Below, piece by piece: positions 47,613 to 63,890 of a stretch of 64,000 nt of DNA (position 1 is the first letter of the stretch; each line of letters opens with the position of its first letter). The DNA is from DATFFO01 sp963744905 (lineage in GTDB: Bacteria > Actinomycetota > Acidimicrobiia > Spongiisociales > ZC4RG35). The position numbers and the translations under genes are program-made. The stretch spans positions 124,001-188,000 of the forward strand of contig CAVUUV010000002.1 in the NCBI GenBank assembly GCA_963744905.1, written 5' to 3'. The notes beneath the pieces were generated by a model that saw only the letters and a program-made list of their open reading frames with translations, was not told the origin of the DNA and did no database searches.

Positions 47613-49585
47613 ATGACAACGGCCAAACAAACCACGCTGCTTACCGAACAGGACATCTATCTCTGGAACGAGGGGTCCCACTACCGCCTGTACGAGAAGA
47701 TGGGCGCCCACCCCAGCCCCGACGGGACCTACTTCGCGGTTTGGGCCCCCAATGCCGACTCGGTTTCCCTGATCGGGGATTGGAACGGTTGGGACCCGGC
47801 CGCCAACCCGTTGGCCCCCATCGGCGGCTCCGGTGTCTGGGCCACCCGGATCCCCGAGGCGGTTCCCACCAGCGCCTACAAGTACCGGATACGCAACGGC
47901 GACTACGAGGTGGACAAGGCCGACCCGTTCGGCTTCCACCACGAGACACCTCCCCGCACCGCATCGAAGGTCTGGGACCTGAGCTACGAATGGGGTGACT
48001 CGACGTGGATGTCCGAACGCGCCTCGCGCCAGCGCCTTTCCGATCCGATCAGCGTCTACGAGATGCATCTGGGCTCATGGATGAGGGATCCGTCCGACAC
48101 CGAAAGGCTCCTGACCTATCGCGAGCTCGCGCCCCGTTTGGCCGAATACCTGTCCGACACGGCGTTCACCCACGTCGAGTTCCTGCCCGTCATGGAACAC
48201 CCCTTCTACGGGTCGTGGGGATATCAGACCACCGGTTATTTCGCTCCCACCAGCCGCTATGGGACTCCCCAGGACTTCATGTACCTGGTGGACACCCTCC
48301 ACCAGGCCGGAATCGGGGTCATGCTCGACTGGGTACCGTCCCACTTCCCCACCGATGAGCACGGGCTGGGCTTCTTCGACGGCACCCATCTTTTCGAGCA
48401 CGAGGATCCCCGGCAGGGCTTCCACCCCGACTGGAAATCGTCCATCTTCAACTATGGACGGGCGGAGGTGCCTGCCTTCCTGATCTCCAGCGCCATGTTC
48501 TGGTTCGACCGCTACCACATCGACGGGCTGAGGGTCGATGCCGTGGCTTCGATGCTGTATCTGGACTACTCGCGCCAACCGGGCGAGTGGATACCCAACG
48601 AGTACGGAGGGCGCGAGAACCTGGAGGCGATCGCCTTCCTGCGACGGCTCAATGAGACCATCTTCGCCGAGTACCCCGACACCCAGACGGTGGCCGAGGA
48701 GTCCACCTCCTGGCCGATGGTCTCCCGCCCTCTATATCTGGGCGGCCTGGGCTTCGGTTTCAAGTGGGACATGGGATGGATGCACGACACCCTGGACTAC
48801 TTCTCCCACGACCCCATCTACCGGGTCTACCACCACGGTGAGCTCACCTTTCGCAACGTCTACGCCTTCAGCGAAAACTTCATGCTCCCCCTCTCCCACG
48901 ACGAGGTCGTCTACGGCAAGGGGTCGCTGATCGGGAAGATGCCGGGCGATCGCTGGCAGCAGTTCGCCAACCTGCGCGCCCTGTTCGCCTACATGTACAC
49001 GACCCCGGGCAAGAAGCTCCTGTTCATGGGCGCAGAGCTGGGCCAATGGTCCGAGTGGTCACACGATCGGGGTCTCGATTGGCATCTCCTCGACGACGAG
49101 GCCCACAGCGCCCTGCAACGCCTGGTGGGTGACCTCAACCGGGTTTACCGCTCCGAATCGGCCCTGCACGAGCTCGACTGCGACGCGTCGGGCTTCGAGT
49201 GGATCGATGCCAACGACAGCGCCAACAGCGTCCTCACCTACCTACGACTCCCGGAGTCAGGAGACCCGGTGCTGGTGGGGGCCAACTTCACGCCCGAGCC
49301 TCGGAACGGTTACCGGGTCGGAGTGCCACACGCGGGCCGATGGGAGGAGATCCTCAACACGGACGCTTCCCACTACGGCGGCAGCGGCCAGGGGAACCTG
49401 GGCGGCGTCGACACCGGCCCGCTTCCGGTCCCCTATCACGGCAGGCCACACAGCCTCGACATCGTCCTGCCGCCTCTGTCGGTGGTGCTCTTCGCTCACC
49501 GCGGCGACCGAGACTCCCCCGACCGCGGATCGGACGTCGAAGGGGTCGGGACGGCCGGGGACCGATCCGGGGCTTCGGGAGCGGC

Positions 49586-49589
<4 letters not shown>
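47613..49589 (+). CDS. glgB: 1,4-alpha-glucan branching enzyme
   Basis: 658 residues. CBM48 module (about 25-125: HPSPDGTYFAVWAPNADSV), then the GH13 barrel: EMHLGSW, FTHVEFLPVMEHPFYGSWGY, MLDWVPSHFPTDEHGL, nucleophile Asp in DGLRVDAVASMLYLDYSR, acid Glu in VAEESTSWPMV and PLSHDEVVYGKGSL. It introduces alpha-1,6 branches into glucan. First gene of the glucan/trehalose run. Its stop overlaps the likely treY start. Confidence 0.93.
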
Positions 49590-52236
<2,647 letters not shown>

Positions 52237-52240
<4 letters not shown>

Positions 52241-53967
52241 AACCCCGAGTCTGGGCGCCGTTCGCCGCAAGGGTCGATCTGCTCGCCGGCAACTCCCGTC
52301 AGGCGATGCGAGCAGGAAAGCGCGGTTGGTGGGCATCCGACCTCGACCTCGAGCCCGGGACCGACTACCAGTTCTCCCTCGATGGCGAACCCGGGCTCCC
52401 CGATCCCCGGTCCCGACACCAACCGGGGGGCGTCCATGGCCCCAGCCGGGTCGTAGCGGCGAGAAACAGCCCGCCCGGAGCGGAGAGCGGCGGCATCGAC
52501 ATGCGCAATGCCGTCGTCTACGAACTGCACATCGGCACCTTCACCCCGGAGGGCACCTTCGCCGCCGCTCGTGGCCGGCTGGACCATCTCGTCGACCTGG
52601 GAATCGACGTGGTGGAGATAATGCCGGTCAACGCCTACGCCGGCCACCACGGATGGGGATACGACGGTGTCGCCCTCTACGCGGTCCACGAGGCGTATGG
52701 CGGGCCAGATGGCCTGGGTGAATTCGTCGATGCCTGCCACCGGCGCGGGCTGAAGGTTGTCCTCGACGTGGTCTACAACCACCTGGGACCCGACGGAAAC
52801 CACCTGGGCCGATTCGGCCCTTATTTCACCGACCGCTACCGGACTGCGTGGGGCGATGCCGTGAACCTCGACGGCCCCGACAGTGACCTGGTGCGGAGAT
52901 TCTTGATCGAGAACGCCCTCATGTGGCTGGGCGACTACGACGTCGACGGTCTCCGCATCGACGCCGTCCATGCGCTCTTCGACCGCTCCGCCCTCCATTT
53001 CCTCGAGGAACTGGCGAGGAATGTTTCCCGGCTCGAGACGGAGACCGGTCGCCGATACACCCTCATCGCCGAATCCGACCTCAACGACCCCCGCCTGGTG
53101 TGGCCCCGGGATCGCGGTGGCTACGGACTGGCAGCCTCCTGGAGCGACGACTTTCACCATTCCCTCCATGCGGTTCTCACCGGCGAGCGGATCGGCTACT
53201 ACGAGGACTTCGGCAGACTCGGCGACGTGACCAAGGCACTCCAGGACGCATACGTGTACGACGGCCGGTTCTCACCCCACCGCCGTCGCCGCCACGGGCG
53301 CTCCCCACGGGGGATGGCCGGGTACGCCTTCCTCGGCTACCTCCAGAACCACGACCAGGTGGGCAATCGGGCCCGGGGGGACCGGATCTCCCACATCGCC
53401 GGCACCCAGCTGCAGAAGGTCGGAGCCGCCCTGGTCCTCACCTCGCCCTTCGTCCCCATGATCTTTCAGGGCGAGGAGTGGGCCGCCTCGGCCCCATTCC
53501 CCTACTTCACCGATCACGAGGCCGAGCTGGGGGCGGCTGTGCGCCGGGGTCGCCGCGGCGAGTTCGCCGCCTTCGGATGGGATCCCGACCAGATACCGGA
53601 CCCTCAGGACCCGGCCACCTTCGCTGCTGCCAAGCTGAAGTGGTCGGAAACGGACCAACCGGGCCACGCCGATGTCCTCGACTGGTACCGCCGTCTGATC
53701 GCTCTGCGCAGGTCCACCCCCGACCTGACCGACGGGAGGCTCGACCGGGTGAGGGCCACGGCCGACGAATCTGGCGGGATCCTGATCGTGGAGCGGGGAT
53801 CGATGATGGTCGTCGCCAACTTCTTCGAGAGGACGGCCGGTATCGAGGCCGCGCCCGGCGCGGAACTGGTGATGGCATCGGCGGAAGTGACCGACAGCGG
53901 GGACCAGATCGAGCTTGCTCCAGCCTCGGTAGCCATCATGCGCCGGGGTCAGGAGGCGATCCGATGA
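52237..53967 (+). CDS. treZ: Maltooligosyl trehalose trehalohydrolase
   Basis: 576 residues. N-terminal CBM-like WAPFAARVDLLAG, then GH13: ELHIGTFTPEGTFAAA, VVEIMPVNAYAGHHGWGYDG, VVYNHLGPDGNHLG, the catalytic Asp in DGLRIDAVHALFD, acid Glu in LIAESDLNDPR and YLQNHDQVGNRARG. Releases trehalose from the TreY product. ATGA overlaps at both ends bind it to treY and malQ. Confidence 0.93.
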
Positions 53968-55821
53968 GTCGGAGTGCGCCCATACCGGCGGAAAGCCCTC
54001 CCGATCCCTGGGGCATCGAGCACACATACGAGGATGCCTTACGCCAAACGAGGCGCGTCCCCCACCACACCATCGACACCCTGCGGCGAGTCATCGGGGA
54101 GCCTCGCCCCGGCGGGCCGGTGGTGGTTCGCTCCGGCACCCCGGCTGCGGTGGGGCGATGCAATTTGGTACTCGAGGACGGGACGCAGCTCGAAGTCGAT
54201 TCCCGGCTCCCCCCCGACATCCCTCTGGGCTACCACCGGCTGGAGGGCGAGAACGAGACGCGCATGCTGATCGTCAGCCCGGGCCTCTGCCATCTCCCCA
54301 CCGGGCGAATCTGGGGATGGGCCGTGCAGCTCTATTCGACCCGCTCACAACACAGCTGGGGCATGGGCGACCTGGGCGACCTCAGCGTGCTGGCCGGCTG
54401 GTCCCGACGACTCGGGGCGGAGATGATGCTGGTGAACCCTCTCATGGCCGTGGCCCCCGCCTCTCCCCGACAGCCCAGCCCCTACTACCCCACCAGCCGG
54501 CTCTTCCTCGATCCGATATATCTCCGCCTGGAGGACATCCCCGGGTCGGAGCTGATCGGCGAAGACCTGGCTGCCGCAGCCGCAGCCGGACGAGCGCTCA
54601 ACCAGGACCCAATGGTGCGCAGGGACGAGGTGTGGCGGCTCAAGTCTGAGATGCTCGAGCGACTCTGGCACATCGTCCCCCGGGGGGCGTTTCTCGAATG
54701 GCGTTCCTCACAGGGGTCTGAGCTGGAGGTCTTCGCCACCTACTGCACCCTGGCGGAACGGCACGGCGGGGACTGGAGGCAGTGGCCGACCCGACTGCAA
54801 CATCCGCACAGTCCGGCTGTGGCCGAAGCGCACGCCGATCACGAAGACCGCGTCGAATACCACGAGTGGCTGCAATGGCATTGCTCACGCCAGCTGGCTG
54901 AGGCGGGGGCGGACCTCAGGCTGGTACAGGACCTACCGGTCGGTTTCGATCCGGGAGGTGCCGATGCATGGGTGTGGCAGGACGTTCTCGCCCAGGGTGT
55001 GAGTGTCGGCGCCCCCCCGGACGAGTTCAACACCCGGGGCCAGGTCTGGGGCCTTCCCCCTTTCATACCCCACCGCCTCCGTGAGATTGACTACCGGCCT
55101 TTCATCCAGACGATCCGATCGGCCATGGCTCGACATGGCGGGCTGCGAATCGACCACGTAATGGGGCTCTCGCGGCTCTTCTGGGTGCCGGACGGATCAC
55201 CCCCCTCGGACGGGGCATATGTTCGCTACCCCCGATCGGATCTGCTCGACATCATCGCCCTGGAGAGCCACCGGGCCGGTAGCCTGGTGGTGGGTGAGGA
55301 CCTGGGGACCGTGGAGACCGGTCTGCGGGAGGATCTGATCGCCCGTAATATCCTCTCCTACCGGCTGCTGTGGTTCGAAGAAGACGAGCCTTCCAGCTGG
55401 CCCGAATTGTCTATGGCTTCGATCACCACCCACGACCTCCCCACCGTCATGGGGTTGTGGACGGGAGCCGACCTCGAGGAACAACACAGTCTCGGCCTGG
55501 AGCCCAACGTGGAATCGACCAAACGAATCCGTTCGTCGGTGGCAGCACTCGATGGCGTCGACGAGCACTCCTCGCCTGGAGTCGTGGTGACGGCCGTGCA
55601 CGAGCGCCTGGCCCAGGCCCCGTCCCGCCTGCTCACCGCCACCCTCGAGGACGCCACCGCCACCCGGCGGCGGCCCAACATCCCGGGCTCGGACCCGGGA
55701 CGCCCCAACTGGTGTCTGGCATTGCCCCTGCCGATCGAGGAGATCGTCGATGGGCCCCTGGCCCCGGGCATCGCCGACGTGCTCGACCGGGCCGCCCGCC
55801 CGCCCGCCGAACGAGGTCGTG

Positions 55822-55835
<14 letters not shown>
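53964..55835 (+). CDS. malQ: 4-alpha-glucanotransferase (GH77)
   Basis: 623 residues. GH77 markers: WGWAVQLYSTRSQHSWGMGD, NPLMAVAPASPRQPSPYYPT, DLPVGFDPGGADAWVWQD, GLRIDHVMGLSRLFWVP (nucleophile Asp), GEDLGTVE (acid Glu) and ITTHDLPTVMGLWTG. Shuffles maltosyl units between alpha-glucans. Its 3' end overlaps glgX by 14 bases. Confidence 0.92.
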
Positions 55836-57942
<2,107 letters not shown>

Positions 57943-57958
57943 AGGCCCGAGAGCTGAA

Positions 57959-58027
57959 ATGAGCAAGAAGCCCGCCGCGAAACGGCGATTCGGACCCGCC
58001 TATGGTGAGAGACGTCATCTGAACTGA
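57959..58027 (+). CDS. Possible 22-residue basic peptide
   Basis: ATG 57959 opens MSKKPAAKRRFGPAYGERRHLN, ending eight bases before the glgE ATG. It lies in the only gap (92 bases) within the run glgB-treS. Very basic; no ribosome site beyond GAGAG upstream. Could be a regulatory short frame for glgE or chance. Confidence 0.2.
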   Translation: MSKKPAAKRRFGPAYGERRHLN

Positions 58028-58034
58028 CTCTGTG

Positions 58035-60020
58035 ATGCCGATACCTGCCACCACCAACCGCGTCGTAATCGAAAACGTCACCCCCCGCGTCGACGACGGA
58101 CGGTTCCCGATAAAACGCGTGGTCGGCGACGAAGTGGAGGTGCAGGCCGACGTCTTCGCCGACGGCCACGATCCGGTGGCCGCCCTGGTCCGCTATCGAC
58201 GGGTCGGCGAAAAGACCTGGCGCCGCACTCCGATGACCGGCCTCGTCAACGACCGCTGGACGGCCTCATTCGAGGTCGAGGAGATGGGAAGGCACTCCTT
58301 CACCGTCGAGGGATGGATAGACCATTTCGCCGGATGGGTGAAGGCGATCACCAAGAAGGTCGAAGCCGGCGTTGCCACCGAGACGGATCTGGAGATCGGA
58401 GCCGCCCTCATCGAAGCAGGGGCATCGCGGGCCACCGGCGCCGCCGCCCGGCTGCTCACCGAGACGGCACAGGGGATCCGCGACACGTCCATCGATCTGA
58501 GCGATCGGGTCGACCAGGCCGTAGACGAGGACGTGGTCACCGCCATGCGAGCGTTCCCCGACCGGAGCAACTCGACCGTCTTCGAGCGGACCTACGAGAT
58601 CCAGGTGGACAGGGAGCGGGCCCGATTCTCGTCCTGGTACGAGCTCTTCCCGCGCTCGTGGGGCAGCGCCGGTGTCCACGGAACTTTCGCAGACGTGATG
58701 GACAAGCTCGACTACGTAGCCGACATGGGCTTCGATGTGCTCTACCTGCCTCCGATCCACCCCATCGGCACCACCCATCGCAAGGGCCCCAACAACACGC
58801 TCAACGCCTCCAAACGAGATCCTGGGGTCCCCTGGGCCATCGGAGGCCCCGATGGGGGGCACAAAGCGATTCATCCCGGGCTGGGCACGATGGCCGAGTT
58901 CCGCAAGCTACGGAGTCGCGCCGCCGACCTGGGCCTGGAGGTAGCACTCGACATCGCTTTGCAGTGCTCACCGGACCACCCCTGGGTGACGGAGCACCCG
59001 GAGTGGTTCCAGCATCGGCCCGACGGATCCATCCAGTACGCCGAGAACCCACCCAAGAAGTACGAGGACATTTATCCCCTCGATTTCGAGACGTCGGACC
59101 CGGAGGGTCTGTGGGCCGCTCTACGCGACGTGTTCAGGTTCTGGGCCGAGGAAGGAGTGCGGATCTTCAGGGTCGACAACCCCCACACCAAGGCGTTCCC
59201 ATTCTGGGAGTGGGTTATCAACGATCTCCGTCAGAGCGATCCCGACCTCATGTTCCTCGCCGAGGCGTTTACCAGACCCAAAGTGATGTATCGGCTCGCC
59301 AAGCTGGGATTCACCCAGTCCTACACCTACTTCGCCTGGCGCAACACCGCCTGGGAACTGCGAGAGTACATGAGCGAGCTCATTCAGGGGCCTCCGGCCG
59401 AGTTCTTGCGGCCCAACTTCTGGCCCAACACCCCCGACATCCTCACCGAATTCCTCCAGCTGGGCGGACGGCCCGCATTCATCATCCGCCTGCTTCTGGC
59501 GGCGACGCTGTCATCGAACTACGGGATATACGGGCCTGCCTTCGAGCTGATGGAGAACACGCCCCTCCGTCCCGGATCAGAGGAGTATCACGATTCGGAG
59601 AAGTACCAGGTCCGCGACTGGGACCTCGATCGGAGCGACTCACTCGCTCCGATCATCACCCAAGTCAACCGGATCAGGCGCCAGCACCCCGCCCTTCAGC
59701 GCACGGACAACATATCCTTCCACCCCACCGATAACGAAGCCCTGCTGTGCTACTCGAAACGATCCGGTGACGACCTGCTGCTCATGGTCACGAGCCTCGA
59801 CCCCCAAAACGTTCAGTCGGGCTGGACCAACCTTCCGCTCGATGAGTTCGGGATCTCCCACGATCGGCCCTTCCAGGTCCACGATCTGCTGGTCGAGCGA
59901 CGCTACATGTGGCACGGACCCCACAACTTCGTCCAGATCGACCCGTCCGGGATCCCCGGCCACGTGTTCGCCGTCCGCCGACAGGTGCGAACCGAACAGG
60001 ATTTCGACTACTACCTATGA
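58035..60020 (+). CDS. glgE: GlgE, alpha-1,4-glucan:maltose-1-phosphate maltosyltransferase
   Basis: 661 residues, typical for GlgE. An N-terminal beta domain (10-110), then the GH13 barrel: SSWYELFPRSWG, DVLYLPPIHPIGTTHRKGPN, EVALDIALQCSPDHPWV, the nucleophile Asp in IFRVDNPHTKAFPFWEWVI, acid Glu in MFLAEAFTRPKVM and NFWPNTPDILTEFLQLGGRP. Extends glucan using maltose-1-phosphate. GTG 58032 directly before ATG 58035 is an alternative start. Overlaps treS by ATGA. Confidence 0.93.
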   Translation: MPIPATTNRVVIENVTPRVDDGRFPIKRVVGDEVEVQADVFADGHDPVAALVRYRRVGEKTWRRTPMTGLVNDRWTASFEVEEMGRHSFTVEGWIDHFAGWVKAITKKVEAGVATETDLEIGAALIEAGASRATGAAARLLTETAQGIRDTSIDLSDRVDQAVDEDVVTAMRAFPDRSNSTVFERTYEIQVDRERARFSSWYELFPRSWGSAGVHGTFADVMDKLDYVADMGFDVLYLPPIHPIGTTHRKGPNNTLNASKRDPGVPWAIGGPDGGHKAIHPGLGTMAEFRKLRSRAADLGLEVALDIALQCSPDHPWVTEHPEWFQHRPDGSIQYAENPPKKYEDIYPLDFETSDPEGLWAALRDVFRFWAEEGVRIFRVDNPHTKAFPFWEWVINDLRQSDPDLMFLAEAFTRPKVMYRLAKLGFTQSYTYFAWRNTAWELREYMSELIQGPPAEFLRPNFWPNTPDILTEFLQLGGRPAFIIRLLLAATLSSNYGIYGPAFELMENTPLRPGSEEYHDSEKYQVRDWDLDRSDSLAPIITQVNRIRRQHPALQRTDNISFHPTDNEALLCYSKRSGDDLLLMVTSLDPQNVQSGWTNLPLDEFGISHDRPFQVHDLLVERRYMWHGPHNFVQIDPSGIPGHVFAVRRQVRTEQDFDYYL

Positions 60021-63000
60021 ACGACGCCGCATCCGAGGCTTCTGACCGCTGGTACCAGGACGCCGTCATCTATCAGCTCCACGTGCGTGCCTTCCAGGAC
60101 TCGAACGGAGACGGCATCGGGGACTTCCGCGGCCTCACCCAGAGGCTCGACTACCTCCAGGACCTGGGGGTCACCGCCATATGGCTGCTGCCGTTTTATC
60201 CCTCTCCCTTGAAGGACGACGGCTACGACATCGCCGACTACAAGGGCATCCATCCCAGCTACGGGACCATGCGCGACTTCGACCGGTTCCTCGGCGCCGC
60301 CCACGAGCGGGGGCTCAAGGTCATCACCGAGCTGGTGATCAACCACACTTCCGACCAGCACGAGTGGTTCCAACGGGCTCGCAAGGCACCACCCGGCTCC
60401 CGGGAGCGGGACTTCTATGTCTGGTCGGACAGCTCCCGAGCGCTACAAGGACGCCCGGATCATCTTCACCGACACCGAGCCGAGCAATTGGTCCTGGGAC
60501 CCCGTCGCCAACGCCTACTACTGGCACCGGTTCTTCTCTCATCAACCAGATCTCAATTTCGAGAGCGAGGCGGTGAGGGAAGCCGTGTTCGACGCGCTCG
60601 ACTTCTGGCTCGGCAAGGGTGTAGACGGGCTCCGGCTCGACGCCGTGCCCTTACCTGTACGAACGGGAAGGGACGATGTGCGAGAACCTGCCCGAGACAC
60701 ACGCCTTCCTCAAGAGCCTGAGGTCCCGGGTGGACGACAGGTTCTCCGACCGGATGCTACTGGCGGAGGCCAACCAGTGGCCCGAGGACGCCGTGGCCTA
60801 CTTCGGGGACGGGGACGAGTGCCACATGTGCTTCCACTTCCCTCTCATGCCCCGTCTCTTCATGTCGGTGAAGATGGAGAACCGCTTCCCCATCATCGAC
60901 ATACTCGACCAGACACCCCCCATTCCCGATTCGGCCGCCTGGGCGATCTTCCTCCGCAACCACGACGAGCTCACCCTTGAGATGGTCACCGACGAGGAGA
61001 GGGACTTCATGTACCGGGTCTACGCCGACGACCCTCAGGCGCGCATCAACCTGGGGATACGCCGCCGGCTGGCACCCCTGCTGCGAAACGATCGCAGGTT
61101 GATCGAGTTGCTCAACGCCCTTCTCCTGTCCCTTCCCGGCACCCCCGTCCTCTACTACGGGGACGAGATAGGGATGGGCGACAACATCTACCTGGGCGAT
61201 CGCAACGGTGTGCGCACCCCGATGCAGTGGTCCCCGGACCGTAACGCCGGCTTCTCGCTGGCCAACCCCCACCGGCTCTTCTTCCCGGTCAATACCGATC
61301 CCGAGTACCACTACGAATCGGTCAACGTGGAGGCCGAACAGGCCAACCCCTCCTCGCTGTGGTGGTGGATGAAGCGGATGCTTGCCCAGCGCCGGGGCCT
61401 TCCCGCTCTCTCCCAGGGAGACTTGCGCTTCCTGTCTCCGGACAACCCCAAGGTGCTTGCCTTCGAGCGGACTCACGGCCTCAAGACGGTGCTGGTGGTG
61501 GCCAACCTCTCCGCCCGGACCCAGGCAGTGGAGATCGATCTGGCCCATCACGAGGGGATCGCCCCGGTGGAGATATTCGGCCGCACCCCCTTCCCCACCG
61601 TGGGAGAACTCCCCTATTTCCTCACTCCCGGCCCCTACCAGTTCTACTGGTTCCTCCTGGATCACGAACAGGAGGGAGCCGAAGAGCACGAGCTTCCCCG
61701 GATCAGGCTGCGCAACGAGATCGACGCCGATTCCGTCTTCAGGGCCCGGGGCCAACTGGCCCGTTCGATCGGCGAGGATCTTCCCCGCCGTCGCTGGTTC
61801 CGGTCCAAGGCCGGCACCATCTCCGACACGCAGATCATCGATGTGATCCCTCTCGACGAATCCGACCACCCGCCTGGTGATAGCTCAGGTTGACTATGTG
61901 GAAAGGGACGCCGAGACCTACCTCCTTCCAGTGTCCGTGGTTACTGGAGAGGAAGCCTTCTGGCTGGAAGAGCACAAGCCCGAAACGATCGTGGCCCGGG
62001 TTTCGGGCCCGGACGACACCTCCGCCTTGCTGGTGGATGCGGCCGGCCGCGAGCAGGTAGGTCATGTCCTCCTCGACCTGGTCAGACGTCGCCGCAAGTT
62101 GAAGGGATCCCGGACGGAGCTGAGCGGATCCGGCACCATCGGAAGAAACCGTGCGTTAGACGCTTCCGTGACGGTTCTGGGAGCCGAGCAATCCAACACC
62201 TCCATGGCCTTCGGCCAGGAATTGATCCTGAAGTTGTTCCGCAAGCTCGAAGAAGGCGAGAACCCCGATGTGGAGATCAGCCGCTACCTGAGCCAAAGGC
62301 GACGGTTCCCCCACATGGCTCCGGTGCGCGGAGTGATCTCCGCCGCCACCGAAGGCGGCCGCGCCTCGGTCGGCCTGATCCAGGATTACGTGGCCAATCA
62401 GGGCGACGCCTGGAGCCAGACCGTCTCTCTCGTGGGCCAGTTCATCGATCGTGTCATGACCCTCCCCGACGGAGATGCCCGGCGATCCGTTCCCGGGCGA
62501 GCCCGCCATCCACTCGATCTGATCGGCGAGGAGGCCCCACAACCCCTGGTCGACCTGGTGGCTCCGGCGGCTCCGGCCGCCGAGTTGTTGGGGCAGCGCA
62601 CTGCCGAGCTCCACCGCGCCCTCGGCCAGCCAACCGACGACCCGGCTTTCAAGCCCGAGCCGATGACGACGCTGTATCAACGCTCTCTATATCAGGCAAT
62701 GCGCTCGTCGGTCAGAGAGACTCTTGCTCTGCTGCGCCGGCGCCGGCCCTCACTGGCCGAAGACACACTCGACGCCGCCGACGCCCTGATTGACCGCGAG
62801 CAGGAGCTCCTGGAACGGCTCCGTCAGGTCTCGACCCACAAGATCGACGCTCTCAGGACACGCATCCACGGCGACTATCACCTGGGCCAGACCCTGTTCA
62901 CCGGGAACGACTTCGTCATCATCGACTTCGAGGGGGAACCGCTGCGCCCCCTGAGCGAACGGCGAATCAAGCGGTCCCCGCTTCGAGACGTGGCGGGAAT

Positions 63001-63322
63001 GGTCCGCTCCTACCACTACGCGGCCCGCGCCGGGCTGGCGATGCGGGTCGACGAGGGCGTGGTAACCAGGGATCCCGATGTGATCGCTTCCCTCGAGCCC
63101 TGGGTCGACGCCTGGTTCCGCTGGACGGCGTCCTCGTTCCTGGCCGGTTACCTGGAGACCATGGACGGGACAGCCATCATTCCCTCCGATTCAGGGGACA
63201 CCCGGGTGTTGCTGGACGCCTACCTCATCGAGAAGGCCGTGTACGAGCTCGGTTACGAGCTCAACAACCGGCCCGACTGGGTATCGATTGCCCTGGCCGG
63301 GATCCAGCTCCACCTGGACTGA
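60017..63322 (+). CDS. treS: Trehalose synthase-maltokinase fusion (TreS-Mak), three frame shifts
   Basis: Reading through three one-base insertions (near 60434, 60650 and 61862) gives about 1,100 residues; without correction the gene falls into pieces. TreS part: RWYQDAVIYQLHVRAF, ELVINHTSDQHEWFQRA, DGLRLDAVPYLYEREGT (nucleophile), LLAEANQWPEDAVAYFG (acid) and LRNHDELTLEM. Mak part, after about residue 620: HGDYHLGQTL and the metal-binding IDFEGEPLRP of the aminoglycoside-phosphotransferase-like kinase. It isomerises trehalose to maltose and phosphorylates it for GlgE. TreS-Mak fusions are known. The cause may be sequence error or recent decay. Confidence 0.88.
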
Positions 63323-63343
63323 AAAGCCCCTCCCCTGACAAGG

Positions 63344-63395
63344 TTCCTCTCCTCCCCCTCAGGGCGAGCGACGCGAGCCGGAGGGGGATCCGGAA
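63344..63395. repeat. Intergenic hairpin repeat family B, copy 2
   Basis: CTCCCCCTC, GGGCGAGCGACGCGAGCC, GGAGGGGGATCCGGAAC: the reverse orientation of the element at 20641, with a CCCCCTC/GAGGGGG stem. Lies after the treS stop and may end that transcript. Confidence 0.65.
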
Positions 63396-63488
63396 CCCGC
63401 CACCCGCCCAGATCCGTCCCCGACTACATGTGGTGGTAGTTCGATTCCCGAGACGGATCCTTCGCCACACTCGATATCGTCGGAACCA

Positions 63489-63890
63489 ATGGACGATCTA
63501 ACCATCGGCGACTACACGATTCCAGACTCCGAAATGGAAGAGGACTTCACTACGTCGGGAGGCCCGGGTGGCCAGCACGCCAACCGGTCCAACACGGCGG
63601 TGGAGATCCGCTTCGACCTGCGTGCCACCAGTGCCTTCCCCGACTCCGTCCGCGATCGTCTGATCAAGCGTCTCGGACCTGTTGTCACTGCCAGCTCGTC
63701 GGAATCCCGCTCGCAGTGGCGCAACCGGGCCAAGGCCCGGCGCCGACTGGCGGAGCGCCTGGAAGAGGCGATCCGCCAGCCCAAGCGGCGCCGACCCACC
63801 AAGCCCAGCGCCTCGGCACGCCGAAAGCGCCTGGAATCGAAGCGACGACATGCGGAGAAGAAGCGCCTTCGCAAGAACCCGGAATTCTGA
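63489..63890 (+). CDS. arfB: ArfB/YaeJ-type peptidyl-tRNA hydrolase
   Basis: 133 residues. The GGQ motif lies in TSGGPGGQHANRSNTAVEIR (about 22-41), followed by a release-factor-like domain and a long Arg/Lys-rich C-terminal tail (KRRRPTKPSASARRKRLESK) that enters the mRNA channel in this family. Frees stalled ribosomes lacking a stop codon. ATG 63489. The last 110 bases of the window show no further gene. Confidence 0.9.
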   Translation: MDDLTIGDYTIPDSEMEEDFTTSGGPGGQHANRSNTAVEIRFDLRATSAFPDSVRDRLIKRLGPVVTASSSESRSQWRNRAKARRRLAERLEEAIRQPKRRRPTKPSASARRKRLESKRRHAEKKRLRKNPEF

